From NCBI GenBank assembly GCA_030824965.1, contig JAPJQV010000007.1:54987-118986 (forward strand): a stretch of 64,000 nt of DNA, written 5' to 3'. A program made the translations under genes and the position numbers. The notes under the pieces were generated by a model. It was not told the origin of the DNA. It was given only the letters and a program-made list of their open reading frames with translations, and did no database searches. Shown piece after piece: positions 1 through 8,403 of the stretch; the stretch's first letter is position 1; each line of letters starts with the position of its first letter. This stretch comes from Micavibrio sp. GTDB taxonomy: Bacteria; Pseudomonadota; Alphaproteobacteria; Micavibrionales; Micavibrionaceae.

Positions 1-1539
1 TATAATTTCATCGCGGTCGATTATCTGGTTTATACAACAGAGGTAATAGGAAATATCCGTGAATCCTATCCAGAGACGGTTATCTTATGTGTCATATCTA
101 TCTTTTGTGCGGCGCTGGCGCTTGGTTACCGGAAATTATATATAAAGGAATTGCCGTTATATGTTCGTTTCCCGGAAAGAATTTCAGCTTTATTGAGCGT
201 GATTATAGTTTCCATTCTCTCATTCAACTTATCAAGTCCGGATTATGCCGAGATAAGTGAGAGCAGACCGGTTAATGAAATAGCGCGTAACGGAATTTAC
301 GAACTGTTCAGCGCGTATGTGAATAACGAACTGGATTTCGCTAATTTTTATGTTACGAGACCTGAAAAAGAGGTGAGAAAATTCATTCAGGCTGAGTTGG
401 GAAGCGAGTCATCAAAAGGGTCTCCGTTAGAGCGTAAAATAGATAACGGACAAAACAAAAGATATAATCTTGTAGTAATAACAGTAGAGAGTTTGAGCGC
501 TCGTTTCCTGACGGAATTCGGCAATAAAGACGGTATTACCCCCTATCTTGATAAGCTGACAGATCAAGCACTTTTCTTTAGTAATTTATATGCAACCGGA
601 ACAAGAACTGTATACGGACTGTCGGCTATAACTCTTTCAATGCCTCCCGTACCCGGAAATTCAATCGTACGCCGCCCTGAAAACGGCGATCTTTACAGTC
701 TGGGATATGCACTTCAAAGTCAGGGTTATGAAACGAAGTTTATTTATGGCGGCTATGGTTATTTCGACAATATGAATAAATTTTTTGCTGAAAACGGCTA
801 TAAAATTATTGACCGGAGTCAGCTCAAAAAAGAAGAAATAAACTTCGCCAATGTATGGGGAGTGGCTGACGACGATTTATATCGAAAAGCTCTAAAAGAA
901 AGCGATGCATCCTATGCGGCAAAAAAGCCTTTCTTTAATATGATTATGACGACATCAAATCACCGTCCTTTTACCTATCCGGACGGCAAGATCGATATTC
1001 CCTCACCAGGAAAAAGAAAAGGGGCGGTGAAGTTTACGGACTATGCGATCGGTTATTTTATCGAAGAAGCCAAAAAGAAGCCTTGGTTTAACAACACAGT
1101 CTTTGTCATCGTTGCCGATCATACGGCCAGCAGTGCGGGGAAGACTGAATTAGAGCCTGCTAAATACCGCATACCTATGTGGATATATGCACCGGGTATC
1201 ATAAAGTCCGGAAGAGTAGACTGGATGGCAAGCCAGATAGATGTCGCTCCAACAATACTGGGCCTGATGGGAGTGGATTATACCAGCCGTTTCTATGGCA
1301 AGGATTTAATGAAAGAAAAACCTGAACGCGTTTTCATTTCAAATTACCAGAAGCTTGGATACATGACAAACGAAGGTTTGGTAATCCTTGAACCGGTTGA
1401 TCAATATAATTTTTATCAGTTGGATGACAAAGGTTATAAACAGGAGCCTGATGCAAATGTTCCTGTCCATCTCCTTGATGCTGCGATTGGTTATTATCAA
1501 AGTGCATCTTATTGGAGAGAATGGAGCAAACATAAATGA
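1..1539 (+). CDS. LtaS/OpgB-like sulfatase-fold phosphoglycerol transferase (5' partial)
   Basis: The frame is open from the first base of the window, so the start lies to the left; residues before the first in-frame TTG at 151 read as normal membrane-protein sequence (YNFIAVDYLVYTTEV). A last membrane helix is visible at about 60-130, followed by an extracytoplasmic sulfatase-fold domain from about 460. Metal and catalytic motifs of the LtaS family are recognisable: VTVESLSARF, the Thr in YATGTRTVYG, SNHRPFTYPDG, and VVADHTA near the end of the domain. Family members are polytopic membrane enzymes that move phosphoglycerol or phosphoethanolamine groups onto envelope glycans or lipids. In a Gram-negative cell this is more likely an OpgB- or Ept-like envelope modifier than a true lipoteichoic acid synthase. 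The substrate cannot be read from the sequence. It ends at a strong hairpin shared with the convergent cold-shock gene. Confidence 0.85.
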   Translation, partial: YNFIAVDYLVYTTEVIGNIRESYPETVILCVISIFCAALALGYRKLYIKELPLYVRFPERISALLSVIIVSILSFNLSSPDYAEISESRPVNEIARNGIYELFSAYVNNELDFANFYVTRPEKEVRKFIQAELGSESSKGSPLERKIDNGQNKRYNLVVITVESLSARFLTEFGNKDGITPYLDKLTDQALFFSNLYATGTRTVYGLSAITLSMPPVPGNSIVRRPENGDLYSLGYALQSQGYETKFIYGGYGYFDNMNKFFAENGYKIIDRSQLKKEEINFANVWGVADDDLYRKALKESDASYAAKKPFFNMIMTTSNHRPFTYPDGKIDIPSPGKRKGAVKFTDYAIGYFIEEAKKKPWFNNTVFVIVADHTASSAGKTELEPAKYRIPMWIYAPGIIKSGRVDWMASQIDVAPTILGLMGVDYTSRFYGKDLMKEKPERVFISNYQKLGYMTNEGLVILEPVDQYNFYQLDDKGYKQEPDANVPVHLLDAAIGYYQSASYWREWSKHK

Positions 1540-1566
1540 AAAAACCCGCCGTTAGGCGGGTTTTTA
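1539..1566. terminator. Bidirectional rho-independent terminator
   Basis: A perfect hairpin (ACCCGCC, loop GTTA, GGCGGGT) is flanked by an A-run on the left and a T-run on the right. It lies between the convergent sulfatase and cold-shock genes and can serve both strands. Confidence 0.9.
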
Positions 1567-1581
1567 AATCAAATCATTAAA

Positions 1582-1785
1582 TTAGGAAACGACGATGTTT
1601 CCTGCTGCGCTTTTACCGCGATCCTGAATGATGTCGTATGTAACGACTTGATTTTCATTCAGGCCACGAAGACCAGCTTTTTCAACAGCGCTGATGTGAA
1701 CGAAAACGTCCGGACCACCGTCATCAGGTTGAATGAAGCCGAAACCTTTTGTGGTATTGAACCACTTTACTTTACCTTGAGCCAT
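1582..1785 (-). CDS. cspA: Cold-shock domain protein (CspA family)
   Basis: A 67-residue single cold-shock domain protein. Both RNA-binding motifs are present: RNP1 as KGFGFI and RNP2 as VFVHIS. Family members are cytoplasmic RNA chaperones that melt mRNA secondary structure. The ATG at 1785 is chosen because MAQGKVKWFN is the normal start of the family and a strong Shine-Dalgarno (AAAGGAGG) sits a few bases upstream; the frame stays open further upstream but that stretch has no family similarity. The roughly 160 bp upstream to the next gene could carry the long 5' leader typical of csp mRNAs. A second csp gene lies at 57858-58058. Confidence 0.95.
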   Translation of the reverse strand: MAQGKVKWFNTTKGFGFIQPDDGGPDVFVHISAVEKAGLRGLNENQVVTYDIIQDRGKSAAGNIVVS

Positions 1786-2035
1786 AAGCCCTCCTTTTAG
1801 AATAGCACTTCCGTGCATACAGTCTGCACAACCATTGTGCAAACCAATATCCGAGAAATTACGTATCCTGGAAGCCAAAGAGCTAGAAACAGTAAAAACC
1901 TAAAAAATCGAATAGCAATTTAACTTTAATCTTTATGAATAGTGATTGCAAGAGGGTACGATAATGGCTTGTCGTAAATTTGCTTTAATATTAGACTTAT
2001 CTAGTATTATCAATAGCTTCGGAGAGGATTCTGAG

Positions 2036-2776
2036 ATGTCGAGAGATTATAATCAGGAAATGAAGGATAACAGTGGACGTAAGTATTTTTACGGCTTCGA
2101 TTATGACGTCATGCATCCATATATGCTCCAGAGTTTCATGCCGCATTTTAGAACCGGCAGCGTTTTGGAACTGGGTAGCTATAAAAGTGAATTTACGGAA
2201 CGTCTTCTACCGCATTTTAATGATATTACCTGTATAGAGGCGGCGGATGATGCCGTTGCCGAGGCAAAAAAGCGGCTGGAGGGCAGGGAAATCGATTTCT
2301 ATCATGGGTTGTTTGAAGAAATATCCCTGCCGCGAAAATACGATAATATCATTATGACCCATGTTCTCGAGCATTTAAGCGACCCGGTGTCGGTTCTGAA
2401 AAAAGTAAATGATGAATGGCTGAGCGATCATGGACGGTTCTTTCTGGTATGTCCAAATGCGAATGCGCCATCTCGCCAGATAGCGGTCAATATGGGGCTC
2501 ATCACACATAACGCCGCGGTAACTCCGGCCGAGGCCGAGCATGGCCATCATATAACCTATTCCCTTGATACGCTGGAAAGGGACGCTAAAGCGGCAGGCT
2601 TAAAAGTCGTTCAGCGCAGCGGTATATTCTTCAAAGCGCTGGCTAATTTCCAGTTCGATAAAATCTTGCAGACGGATATCATTTCGCCGGCCTATCTGGA
2701 CGGATGTTACGCTCTTGGCCATAAATACCCGGATCTATGCGCAAGCATTTTCCTGCTGTGTGAAAAAGGCGATTGA
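2036..2776 (+). CDS. Class I SAM-dependent methyltransferase
   Basis: A 246-residue protein with a Rossmann methyltransferase fold: motif I is VLELGSYKSEF, the acidic ribose-binding residue lies in CIEAAD, and the post-I motif is IIMTHVLEHLSDP, typical of the Methyltransf_11/23 group. ATG 2036 is preferred over an upstream in-frame TTG at 1946 because GGAGAGGA sits about 7 bases before it and the preceding 30 codons are not family-like. The C-terminal half is unremarkable and the substrate is unknown. The stop is one base from the stop of the convergent glycosyltransferase, so the two genes may share a terminator region or overlap in transcription. Its setting next to carbohydrate genes makes a sugar or lipid-linked substrate plausible, but that is inference. 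Confidence 0.8.
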   Translation: MSRDYNQEMKDNSGRKYFYGFDYDVMHPYMLQSFMPHFRTGSVLELGSYKSEFTERLLPHFNDITCIEAADDAVAEAKKRLEGREIDFYHGLFEEISLPRKYDNIIMTHVLEHLSDPVSVLKKVNDEWLSDHGRFFLVCPNANAPSRQIAVNMGLITHNAAVTPAEAEHGHHITYSLDTLERDAKAAGLKVVQRSGIFFKALANFQFDKILQTDIISPAYLDGCYALGHKYPDLCASIFLLCEKGD

Positions 2777-2777
2777 T

Positions 2778-4667
2778 TTAAATTTCTTCAAACATTTCGA
2801 TATATCTTTTACCGGACGCTTTTAATTTGCTGTGGTTGTCGTAGACCCATTTCATGAGCTGACCGTAATCCTGATCGGCATGGGGCTGAAAAATATCTTC
2901 ATAAACTTTCTCGCGGTCGAAGAAATTTCTATCCCCGTTTATAATGCGCTCCGCAATGGCAAAGAATTTATTTTTGTAATCATCTTCGTCTTTCGCCACG
3001 AATAAATCTTCAAGTCCGGCGGCACGCAACACATGGGCTTCGGTTTTCGAGGCGGGCTCGATACCTTCAAGACCGATACAAGGCTTGCCGCACATTAATG
3101 TGTCGATAACAGTATTGGTATGGCCGAAAGGAAACGGATTCATGACGATATCGACCGATTTGATTGAATTAATATAGTCGCCATAATCCTGCCAGCCTGT
3201 ATAGCTGCAGCTTTTAAAAGTTTCTTTTAAGAATTTCTCCAAATAGAGGGAGTCAATGCCGCCGACCCCCATCATAAACGATACATGAATATCGAAAGGG
3301 GCCTGTTCCACGATTTCTTTCAAAAGCCGGAAGAAAGGATACGAGACCTTAACGTCTGTTCCAACTACGGCCACTTTAATTGTATTGGGTATGGGAGACT
3401 CTAGTTGTATCTCCTTGAAAAAATCTTCCTTTTTAAACAATGGTAAAAAGGGGCGAGCCGGACCGTCTCCAATATAAATATCACTCGGAAAAGCGCGTTC
3501 ATCGTACAGATCGGACGGCCCGAGAACATAATCTATTTTATCGCTCATGGTCGTAGCAGGGTGACCTAAAGATGCGATTTGAATAGGTGCTTCGCGGATG
3601 TTTGAGGCAATGATGCTGTAGAGACGCATGCCTACGGAAGGCAGATAAATAATATCAGGTTTTACATCATGCAAGACTTTGTAAAATTCGCCTAAATTCG
3701 AAAATACCAGGTAATTCGTGTAATCGTCTTTAAGTCGCATATCTTTGGCGTCCGACGGCATCGCCAGGACGACATTAAATTCACTCTGCAAGGCCAGAAC
3801 GCGATCCCCGTAACACCTGTTCATCGCATGGCCTTTGGAAAATAATTCAGCCATGACAAGGATGGTAGGTTTCTCTTCATCTAAATGCAGACTCTCCAGC
3901 TCGCGGGGCTGGCTTTTTAGGCGCTTTTGGCCTCTTGCATTGCTCGCTACATGGTTTCGAATAGCTTTATTGAGATTTTCTTTCAGCTTATGTTTATCGG
4001 GGCTATTCATGTAACTGCATAAAAAATAAGCATTCGTGATATTTAAAAGATCCTGAAGATTTTCATGGGCCTTATCCAGATTGTTTCTCAAGGTCAGTAG
4101 TTGAACCTTATTGTGATATATGCGCTCTTTAAAGATTTTGCGATGTGAGAAATAGCTTATAAGAGCGGACTTCCGGTAGGCTATATCCATTGAATTGAGG
4201 ATTTCATCCAGATCCAACTCGGTATCGAGGCTCAATAGAAGCAGTAATTTCTTTTGTTGTGTTGAACTAAGCTTTTTTCCACCGTCCAAGATGGCTTGGA
4301 CAAATTCGTCTGTTCTGTGAAGGTCGCAGATATAAAAAAGAGTATGCAGGGTTTCATGGGAATAAATTATTTTTTGGAAGTTTTGGTCGGAAAGAACCAC
4401 GCTTTCATCGGTTAGGAAAAACAAAAAAAGTTCACCAAGAAGAGAACCGAAATCATTTACATATTGTTTAACCGAATCATCTTTCATATCTTTTTGAAGG
4501 GCGATCCCTTCAAAATAAGCCGAAGAACTCGATGTAATATTCATGTTGGTAAGAACGGCGGCAAGATAATCCCAGCACCCATTCCAGTTTCTTTCGGCAA
4601 TCATATTTTCGATGAAACCGACATCGAATGTCTGGAGATTTACTTTGATCTGATGTGGCTGGTTCAT
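2778..4667 (-). CDS. GT41-like (SPINDLY/HMW1C-type) glycosyltransferase
   Basis: A 629-residue protein. Residues 1 to about 260 are largely helical with no obvious catalytic motif. From about 265 a GT-B fold begins (KPTILVMAELF, HAMNRCYGDR). A nucleotide-sugar binding loop occurs near residues 508-530 (PFPFGHTNTVIDTLMCGKP, followed by CIGLEG), which closely resembles the C-terminal catalytic domain of bacterial HMW1C and of SPINDLY/O-GlcNAc transferases. Such enzymes are cytoplasmic and glycosylate proteins at Asn or Ser/Thr using UDP- or GDP-sugars; some bacterial relatives build glycans instead. No TPR array is evident. It has no clear Shine-Dalgarno before ATG 4667. It diverges from the amino-sugar operon starting at 4727, sharing a 59-bp intergenic region, which suggests linked control. 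Confidence 0.75.
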   Translation of the reverse strand: MNQPHQIKVNLQTFDVGFIENMIAERNWNGCWDYLAAVLTNMNITSSSSAYFEGIALQKDMKDDSVKQYVNDFGSLLGELFLFFLTDESVVLSDQNFQKIIYSHETLHTLFYICDLHRTDEFVQAILDGGKKLSSTQQKKLLLLLSLDTELDLDEILNSMDIAYRKSALISYFSHRKIFKERIYHNKVQLLTLRNNLDKAHENLQDLLNITNAYFLCSYMNSPDKHKLKENLNKAIRNHVASNARGQKRLKSQPRELESLHLDEEKPTILVMAELFSKGHAMNRCYGDRVLALQSEFNVVLAMPSDAKDMRLKDDYTNYLVFSNLGEFYKVLHDVKPDIIYLPSVGMRLYSIIASNIREAPIQIASLGHPATTMSDKIDYVLGPSDLYDERAFPSDIYIGDGPARPFLPLFKKEDFFKEIQLESPIPNTIKVAVVGTDVKVSYPFFRLLKEIVEQAPFDIHVSFMMGVGGIDSLYLEKFLKETFKSCSYTGWQDYGDYINSIKSVDIVMNPFPFGHTNTVIDTLMCGKPCIGLEGIEPASKTEAHVLRAAGLEDLFVAKDEDDYKNKFFAIAERIINGDRNFFDREKVYEDIFQPHADQDYGQLMKWVYDNHSKLKASGKRYIEMFEEI

Positions 4668-4726
4668 AATTAAACTTTTCGAAAGGGTATCTGTTTATCT
4701 GTCTTAAAATACAGTAATATTAACTT

Positions 4727-5833
4727 ATGTCATCCCCAAGCCAAAAAAATTCCCGGCCCATTTATGTATTAAAATCTATCATTCCTCCCATTGAGGAGTT
4801 TAAGAATCATATCGATGAAATCTGGAAAAATCGCCAGTTTACAAATGACGGGCCGAAGCATTGGGAGCTGACTGATAAATTATGTAATTTTTTGCGCATA
4901 GACGATCTGGTTCTTGTTGGAAATGGAACCTATGCCCTTATTGCCGCACTGGAAGCGTTTAAATTTGAGCCGGGCGAGGTTATCACTACGCCTTTCACTT
5001 TTGTCGCAAGTTCACATTGCCTGAAGCCATTAAACCTGACGCCTAAATTCGTCGATATCGAACCTGATGGCCTGACCATTGATCCTCAGGCGATAGAGGC
5101 CGCGATTACATCCGAAACCCGCGCTATCATGGCAGTGCATGTTTACGGTAATCCATGTAACGTCGAGGCTTTGCAAGATATTGCCGAGCGGCACAATCTA
5201 AAGATCATCTACGACGCGGCCCATGCTTTTGGCGTTACCTATAAAGGTAAATCTATTTTTGAGTATGGAGATGCGTCCTGTGTAAGTTTTCATGCAACAA
5301 AGGCCTTTCATACTTTCGAGGGCGGGGCGGTATTTTCGCCTGATAAATCCGTCCTTGATTTCGTTCGCCGTTATAAAAACTTCGGTATTGAGGAAGGCGT
5401 TTTTGCCGAGCATGGTTTAAATACGAAAATGAGCGAAGTGCATGCTGCTATTGGACTGGTTAATCTGGTTCATTATGAAGAGCATGTCGCCAGGCGCCGC
5501 GAGATGTACGAAAGATATAAAAGGGAACTGTCCGATATACTTGGTCTGAGCTTCGTTTCTTTCGAAAAACAGGAAAATGCGAATTATAATTATTGCCCGA
5601 TATTATTTAAAGGATACAGGGACGCGCTCTTTGAAAAATTTAAAGAAGCCGGAATTTTCACGAGAAAATATTTTTTCCCGTTGCTGACAGATATGCCGGC
5701 TTATGCCTCGTATAAGGAAAATTTTCCCGTTGCCAGCCGCATAGCGGAAGAAATTCTGTGTTTGCCTATTTATTCCGATTTAAGTGATGAAGAGCAGGAT
5801 AGAATTATAGAAGTCGTTCGGGAGTTTAAATGA
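4727..5833 (+). CDS. DegT/DnrJ/EryC1/StrS family sugar aminotransferase (VioA-like)
   Basis: A 368-residue PLP-dependent aminotransferase of the type that converts dTDP- or UDP-4-keto (or 3-keto) 6-deoxyhexoses into amino sugars. The Schiff-base lysine is K192 in FHATKAFHTFEGG, and the PLP ring-contact Asp is in YDAAHAFG (D163). The N-terminal pattern (IPPIEEF, then FTNDGP) resembles the VioA-type dTDP-4-amino-4,6-dideoxyglucose aminotransferases, but exact substrate assignment is inference. It opens a six-gene operon; its end overlaps rfbA by four bases (ATGA), supporting translational coupling. No obvious Shine-Dalgarno precedes ATG 4727. Confidence 0.88.
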   Translation: MSSPSQKNSRPIYVLKSIIPPIEEFKNHIDEIWKNRQFTNDGPKHWELTDKLCNFLRIDDLVLVGNGTYALIAALEAFKFEPGEVITTPFTFVASSHCLKPLNLTPKFVDIEPDGLTIDPQAIEAAITSETRAIMAVHVYGNPCNVEALQDIAERHNLKIIYDAAHAFGVTYKGKSIFEYGDASCVSFHATKAFHTFEGGAVFSPDKSVLDFVRRYKNFGIEEGVFAEHGLNTKMSEVHAAIGLVNLVHYEEHVARRREMYERYKRELSDILGLSFVSFEKQENANYNYCPILFKGYRDALFEKFKEAGIFTRKYFFPLLTDMPAYASYKENFPVASRIAEEILCLPIYSDLSDEEQDRIIEVVREFK

Positions 5834-6726
5834 ATCGTAAAGGTATAATTCTGGCTGGTGGTTCGGGAACACGGCTCTATCCGGCAACGCTGGTCGTTAA
5901 TAAGCAGTTGTTACCTGTTTACGATAAGCCAATGATTTATTATCCCCTGTCTATTTTGATGCTGGCGGGCATTCGTGAAATACTCGTCATCTGCACACCC
6001 GAAGATTCTGCGAAATTTCAGTATTTACTGGGTGACGGATCTGACTGGGGCGTATCATTTTCTTATGCAACACAGGATGCGCCTGAAGGATTGCCGCAAG
6101 CTTATACGATAGGCGAGAAATTTTTAAACGGCGCTCCATCAGCAATGATCTTGGGTGACAATATTATCTACGGCGCGGTTCTTGAGCCTTTGCTGAAACA
6201 GGCAAATGAAAGGCAAGATGGTGCAACCGTATTTACATACGGCATGCCTAATCCGGAACGCTTTGGCGTTATGTATTTCAATGACGATCGGACTCCAAAG
6301 GAAATCGTCGAAAAGCCTGAAAATCCGCAAAGCAATCATGCGGTAACGGGGTTGTATTTCTTTGATAAGAATGCTCCCGATATTGCCAGGAATTTGAGAA
6401 AGAGCAAGCGCGGGGAATATGAGATCACCGATGTCATTCGCCATTACATGAATGAAGGCAAGCTCGAGGTTCTACCCTTGGGTCGCGGATATACATGGAT
6501 TGATACGGGTTTGCATGAATCGCTTCTTGAGGCCGGAGAGTTCATTGCCATGGTTGAAAAACGCCAAAGATATAAAATAGGCTGTCCCGAAGAAATTGCC
6601 TGGCGTAAAAAATGGATAACGGACGAACAAATGCTGGCGCTGGCTCATGGGCGGTTGCGAAAAAGCGGATATGGGGAATATCTTGAAAATCTGGTAATGG
6701 CGGGCCGGTCGCCTAACTATATCTGA
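5830..6726 (+). CDS. rfbA: Glucose-1-phosphate thymidylyltransferase
   Basis: A 298-residue nucleotidyltransferase that makes dTDP-glucose from dTTP and glucose-1-phosphate, the first step of dTDP-deoxysugar synthesis. The signature GGSGTRLYP is at the N-terminus and is followed by KQLLPVYDKPMIYYPLS, a nearly invariant RfbA/RmlA segment. Length is full for the family. It overlaps the aminotransferase by ATGA and is followed after 7 bases by the WbqC-like gene. The dehydratase rfbB, epimerase rfbC and reductase rfbD are not in this window, so the 4-keto intermediate must come from genes elsewhere or left of the window. Confidence 0.95.
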   Translation: MNRKGIILAGGSGTRLYPATLVVNKQLLPVYDKPMIYYPLSILMLAGIREILVICTPEDSAKFQYLLGDGSDWGVSFSYATQDAPEGLPQAYTIGEKFLNGAPSAMILGDNIIYGAVLEPLLKQANERQDGATVFTYGMPNPERFGVMYFNDDRTPKEIVEKPENPQSNHAVTGLYFFDKNAPDIARNLRKSKRGEYEITDVIRHYMNEGKLEVLPLGRGYTWIDTGLHESLLEAGEFIAMVEKRQRYKIGCPEEIAWRKKWITDEQMLALAHGRLRKSGYGEYLENLVMAGRSPNYI

Positions 6727-6733
6727 TAATAGA

Positions 6734-7435
6734 ATGACCAAAAAAATCGGGATCATGCAGCCTTATTTTTTGCCTTATATGGGATATTGGCAACTTATAA
6801 ATTTCTGCGACGAATTTGTTGTCTACGATAATATTCAATATACGAAAAAGGGATGGATAACGCGTAATCGGTTTTTACAGAACGGCAAGGATGTTTTATT
6901 TTCCCTGCAGCTCAAAGCTGACTCCGATAAATTGCCGGTTTATAAAAGGGAGTTAGCGGAAAGTTTTGACCGGGATAAATTGATAAGGCAATTGAAGGAA
7001 GCTTATAAAAAAGCGCCTTACTATAGTGAAAATTTTTTCGTGATAGAGGAAATTATCAATTTTCCTGAAAACAATCTTTCGCTTTATATTCAAAACTCCC
7101 TTCGGAAAATATGTGCCTATTTGGATATAAAAACGCCTTTGATTGTTTCGTCGCAAATCGACGTCGATCATGAGTTAAAAGGTAAGGATAAAGTGGCGGC
7201 AATTTGCAAAGCTCTCGATGCCGATCAATATATTAATCCTATTGGTGGAATCGATTTATACGATAAGCTGGAATTCAAGAATAAGGGAATTGATTTGCAA
7301 CTTATGAAATCCATACCGCTAGATTATGATGCTTTCGGAAGTCCGGCTATCCCACATCTGTCTGTTTTGGATGTGCTGATGTTCAATAGCCGCGCTCAGG
7401 TGATTGAATATCTCCAAGAATTCCGATTGGTCTGA
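6734..7435 (+). CDS. WbqC-like family protein
   Basis: A 233-residue protein whose N-terminus (IGIMQPYFLPYMGYWQL) and following segment (DNIQYTKKGWITRNRF) match the WbqC family found in O-antigen and capsule clusters. The biochemical role of the family is poorly defined; association with N-acylated amino-sugar synthesis is inferred from cluster membership. There is no signal peptide or membrane segment, so it is presumably cytoplasmic. It sits between rfbA and two propeller-type proteins with spacings of 7 and 2 bases, clearly in the same operon. Confidence 0.85.
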   Translation: MTKKIGIMQPYFLPYMGYWQLINFCDEFVVYDNIQYTKKGWITRNRFLQNGKDVLFSLQLKADSDKLPVYKRELAESFDRDKLIRQLKEAYKKAPYYSENFFVIEEIINFPENNLSLYIQNSLRKICAYLDIKTPLIVSSQIDVDHELKGKDKVAAICKALDADQYINPIGGIDLYDKLEFKNKGIDLQLMKSIPLDYDAFGSPAIPHLSVLDVLMFNSRAQVIEYLQEFRLV

Positions 7436-7437
7436 CT

Positions 7438-8403
7438 ATGGTTTTCAAATGGAAAAAAATGGGCAAAGTATTCAACCCAATGGAGGTCAAAGACAGGCCT
7501 TGGATCACTCATTTCGCGCAAGGTCCGGCAACCCTTGTATTCGATGACTTTGTTCGTGTTTATTTTTCATGCCGCCCAAATCCAGACACATCGGGACAGT
7601 ATGTAAGTTATTCTTCTTTCGTCGATTTCGATCGGAAGGACTTAACAAAGATTATTCGTGTCGCGGATAATCCTATTCTGAGTTTGGGTGAAACAGGTAC
7701 GTTTGATGAATTCGGAACTTATCCTGTCTCCGTAATTAGGGACGGAAACAAAGTTCGGGCTTATTTCGGCGGCTGGACACGTTGCGAGTCGGTGCCTTTT
7801 AATGTCGCTATTGGTTGCGCGGTTAGTGAAGATAATGGGGAGACATTCGCGCGTTTGGGACCGGGCCCGATAATTTCCTATAGTCCGGAAGAGCCCTTCA
7901 TCATGAGTGGCCCGAAAATCCGGCGTTTTGGAAATCAGTATTACCTTTATTATATTGCAGGCAAAAAATGGCTGATGCATGAAGGACGCCCAGAACCTGT
8001 CTACACGATCCGTTTGGCAATCTCAGATGACGGGCTTAACTGGAAAAAGTACGGGAAGGAGTTGATCCCCGCTAGGATTGAGGAAATGGAATGTCAGGCC
8101 AGCCCTGACGTGATTTCGGCCAACGGCAAATATCACATGTTCTTCTGTTACCGCTACAGTACGGATTATCGAGGAAAAGATAAAGGGTACAGGATTGGTT
8201 ATGCGTCATCTGAAGATGCGGTCAACTGGTCCAGGAATGATGATAAAGCAGGCATTACTATTTCCGACGAAGGATGGGATTCCGAGATGGTCAGCTATCC
8301 TCATGTATTCGAGCTGGACGGGAACATTTATATGTTCTATCTCGGCAATGGCGTGGGTCGTGAAGGATTTGGACTGGCGAAACTAGAAGGCGAATTGTCA
8401 TGA
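7438..8403 (+). CDS. Glycosidase-fold five-bladed beta-propeller protein, copy 1
   Basis: A 321-residue protein with the repeated W/DxG pattern of GH32/43/62/68/130-type propellers, for example ISDDGLNWKKYG and SSEDAVNWSRN. Shared landmarks with the next gene are GTFDEFGTYP, GGWTR, EEPFI, ECQASP, YHMFFCYR, WDSEM and YPHVFE, so the two are tandem paralogues. There is no signal peptide, which argues for a cytoplasmic role on nucleotide-sugar or oligosaccharide intermediates rather than polysaccharide degradation outside the cell. Acidic residues in GTFDEFG and in ECQA and WDSEM are candidate active-site positions, by analogy only. Its exact reaction is unknown. It overlaps the next gene by ATGA. 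Confidence 0.7.
   Translation: MVFKWKKMGKVFNPMEVKDRPWITHFAQGPATLVFDDFVRVYFSCRPNPDTSGQYVSYSSFVDFDRKDLTKIIRVADNPILSLGETGTFDEFGTYPVSVIRDGNKVRAYFGGWTRCESVPFNVAIGCAVSEDNGETFARLGPGPIISYSPEEPFIMSGPKIRRFGNQYYLYYIAGKKWLMHEGRPEPVYTIRLAISDDGLNWKKYGKELIPARIEEMECQASPDVISANGKYHMFFCYRYSTDYRGKDKGYRIGYASSEDAVNWSRNDDKAGITISDEGWDSEMVSYPHVFELDGNIYMFYLGNGVGREGFGLAKLEGELS

Noticed and set aside
1786..1878. Longer N-terminus for the first cold-shock protein
   Set aside because: Thirty-one extra codons lack family similarity and a strong Shine-Dalgarno marks the shorter start.
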